Shown in pieces: positions 3,563 to 5,226 of a stretch of 5,226 bases of DNA (its first letter is position 1; every line of letters begins with the position of its first letter). This DNA is from an uncultured Prevotellaceae bacterium (GTDB lineage: Bacteria > Bacteroidota > Bacteroidia > Bacteroidales > Bacteroidaceae): assembly GCA_902477365.1 (NCBI GenBank), contig CABSGW010000179.1:1-5226 (forward strand). Direction: 5' to 3'. Position numbers and translations under genes: made by a program. The notes beneath the pieces were generated by a model. That model was not told the origin of the DNA and made no database searches. It worked only from the letters and a program-made list of their open reading frames with translations.

Positions 3563-5226
3563 TTATTGCAACTTGCGTCCTGCACGCAACAACCGTCGGT
3601 AAGCCGACACCATTTCCTGCGACTCCTGCAAGATGTTCAAGTACAAGTAAGCCACCGTCAGATTGGCATCGTCTTCCTGAATATGGGCAAAGAGTGCCTT
3701 GCACTTGGCTGACAGGTCGTTTTTCACCTCTTCACAATCGGAACGCAAAGCAATGGTTTCTTCGTACTTTTGCTGCTCCCAAATGGTTGTTCCTTTCTCG
3801 AACAAAGCAATGATGCGGTCGCGTATAGGCAGGAAGTCGGTAATATACTTCGTTGGCAGCGGTGTAAAGTTGTTATCAACATGTTCCTGAGTCAGTTCAC
3901 ACATGCGTCGCAGGTTGTACATAACAGCCACACAGCAATTACTTCCCAAGTGGAACCAGGTATTCTTCTCCATCGCCACCTCTTTGTGTATACGCCGCAG
4001 TCCCACGGTCTCCTTACGCCGGGTGTTTTTCAGCACCATCTTCTCTTTCCGGAGCGAGCGTTCGGCCTTACGCAACGTCTTCAGGTCTTCTTTCACAAAA
4101 CCATCGGTCACCTGTGTGTACATTTTTCCGGCATAGTCCATAAAATCTTTCTGCTGCTCAATAATATGCTGGTGCAGCAGGTTCCAGGTTTCATCCTTGT
4201 CTTCACTGGCCAACATGGCATAAAACAGTTCGTCTTTCTTGTCCTCCTGCTTCTTCTTGCTGTAACGGATGTTGCTGCGTATCAACAAACAAATGGCAAT
4301 ACCGGTGACAACGGCCATTGAAACCGTACCGCCAAAATACATCACCAGTACCACCAAAAACGCCCCCATAAAGGCCGCACCGGCAGTAATGAACCATCCG
4401 CCGATAACCGAAAGCACCCCGGTAATGCGGAATACAGCCGTTTCGCGTCCCCAGGCCCGGTCGGCCAACGACGAACCCATCGCCACCATGAAGGTGACAT
4501 AGGTGGTTGACAACGGAAGTTTGAGGGAAGTACCCAGCGCAATGAGCAGACCGGCCAACACCAAATTGACCGAAGCCCGGATTAAGTCGAACGCCGCACC
4601 TTCTTCCAATACACTGTCTTCGCGATTGAAACGGCTGTTTGTCCAACGGCGGACACCTTCGGGAGTAACCGATACCACCCAGGTAGAAACCGACAAGAAC
4701 CAGCGCACAATGCTGCGGGCTACTTTAGAAGAACCGAACATCTCGTCACCACTGTCCTGACGAGCCAGGTTCACAGATGTTTTCACCACATTATAAGCCT
4801 TCTTGGACGTGGTAAGCGAATAAACCATAATAGCACCCGCACCTATCAGGAAGATAAGCGGCGTTGTAGCCGGACCATTGAGCGACCCCATGAAAAAACT
4901 GTCCGGATTGCCCGTTCCGTTAGCTACATAGTCCTGATAAGACGAGAAACCGGCCAACGGCACACCGATAAAGTTCACCAGGTCGTTACCGGCAAAAGCC
5001 ATTGCAAGCGCAAAAGTACCCATTAGCACCACCACCTTAAAGACATTGATCTTACACCAGTGTAAAATCTGCATCAATAGCGTGAAACCCACCAGGCAAC
5101 TCAGAATAATAAGCAGCGTATGGTCATTGACCCACTGTTTGTTCTCGGCAGTCATGAAAGCCAGATCCTTCACCCCTTTAATAAGCAGGAAGTAGACGAT
5201 AGCCGTAGCCGCCACTCCCCCGAACA
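3563..5226 (-). CDS. PiT-family inorganic phosphate permease with PhoU-like C-terminal domain, partial
   Basis: This is a large membrane protein whose start lies beyond the right edge; 553 residues are visible. Numbering here counts from the GTG codon at 5213-5215, which is internal because the frame continues upstream with Phe-Gly-Gly. The PiT signature GNDLVNFIGVPLAG (76-89) and the second-half motif KLPLSTTYVTFMVAMGSSLADR (232-253) mark the two substrate-binding repeats of this Na+- or H+-coupled phosphate transporter family. About eight to nine hydrophobic segments span residues 1-312, including 33-51, 59-75, 116-133, 213-230, 276-292 and 297-312. After a basic stretch (314-327), roughly 225 residues are helical, charged and soluble, resembling PhoU; such a fused domain may sense or gate phosphate flux. 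It sits in the inner membrane. The stop is TAA at 3563. Exact ion coupling and substrate cannot be told from sequence. Confidence 0.92.
   Translation of the reverse strand, partial: FGGVAATAIVYFLLIKGVKDLAFMTAENKQWVNDHTLLIILSCLVGFTLLMQILHWCKINVFKVVVLMGTFALAMAFAGNDLVNFIGVPLAGFSSYQDYVANGTGNPDSFFMGSLNGPATTPLIFLIGAGAIMVYSLTTSKKAYNVVKTSVNLARQDSGDEMFGSSKVARSIVRWFLSVSTWVVSVTPEGVRRWTNSRFNREDSVLEEGAAFDLIRASVNLVLAGLLIALGTSLKLPLSTTYVTFMVAMGSSLADRAWGRETAVFRITGVLSVIGGWFITAGAAFMGAFLVVLVMYFGGTVSMAVVTGIAICLLIRSNIRYSKKKQEDKKDELFYAMLASEDKDETWNLLHQHIIEQQKDFMDYAGKMYTQVTDGFVKEDLKTLRKAERSLRKEKMVLKNTRRKETVGLRRIHKEVAMEKNTWFHLGSNCCVAVMYNLRRMCELTQEHVDNNFTPLPTKYITDFLPIRDRIIALFEKGTTIWEQQKYEETIALRSDCEEVKNDLSAKCKALFAHIQEDDANLTVAYLYLNILQESQEMVSAYRRLLRAGRKLQ

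Noticed and set aside
3770..4321. A 183-codon plus-strand open frame inside the permease gene
   Set aside because: It is antisense to a well-supported coding region with clear PhoU-like sequence; it is explained by the codon pattern of the real gene.
5213..5215. GTG as the start codon of the phosphate permease
   Set aside because: The frame stays open to the right edge, and the first half of the PiT fold is missing, so the true start is outside the window.
1..5226. CRISPR array, tRNA, rRNA, insertion sequence or prophage genes
   Set aside because: No spaced direct repeats, no cloverleaf-like segment, no transposase or integrase motif in any frame that I could recognise.

Overview
The window looks like an ordinary chromosomal segment from a Bacteroidales bacterium, most likely a gut Bacteroides, Phocaeicola or Parabacteroides. 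Three things suggest this. Several genes are preceded by the Bacteroidetes -7 element TAnnTTTG, two of them with a TTG-type -33 element exactly 20 nt upstream and a third the same with CTTG. Start codons have A-rich leaders rather than strong Shine-Dalgarno sequences. A lipoprotein carries the acidic run after its lipid-anchored cysteine that is typical of surface lipoproteins in this phylum. Species cannot be fixed from the sequence alone.

Layout, left to right. The 3' end of a probable DNA polymerase IV gene (dinB, +) runs off the left edge. A YfcE-type metallophosphodiesterase (+) follows with its own promoter. It converges on a small surface-type lipoprotein gene (-), and the two share a 15-bp perfect stem-loop terminator. 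About 420 nt without a convincing gene follow; they hold the lipoprotein promoter and its long leader, and a -7 element for msrA. The msrA gene (+, peptide methionine sulfoxide reductase A) converges on a DJ-1/PfpI-family gene (-), with a 38-nt perfect palindrome between them. The DJ-1/PfpI gene is divergent from an HxlR-family redox-type regulator (+); their 169-nt shared control region is unusually symmetrical. HxlR converges on a large PiT-family phosphate permease with a PhoU-like C-terminal domain (-), which runs off the right edge. A 25-bp perfect inverted repeat separates these two genes.

Functionally, msrA, the DJ-1/PfpI protein and the HxlR regulator form a small neighbourhood plausibly concerned with oxidative or electrophile damage. 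The HxlR protein is the obvious candidate to control its divergent DJ-1/PfpI partner. The other genes (DNA repair polymerase, phosphodiesterase, phosphate uptake, lipoprotein) look like independent transcription units. I see no mobile element, CRISPR array, tRNA or rRNA, and no strong sign of a wholly new system. The most worthwhile leads are the nested inverted repeats between the DJ-1/PfpI and HxlR genes and the tail-less 25-bp hairpin at 3478-3547.
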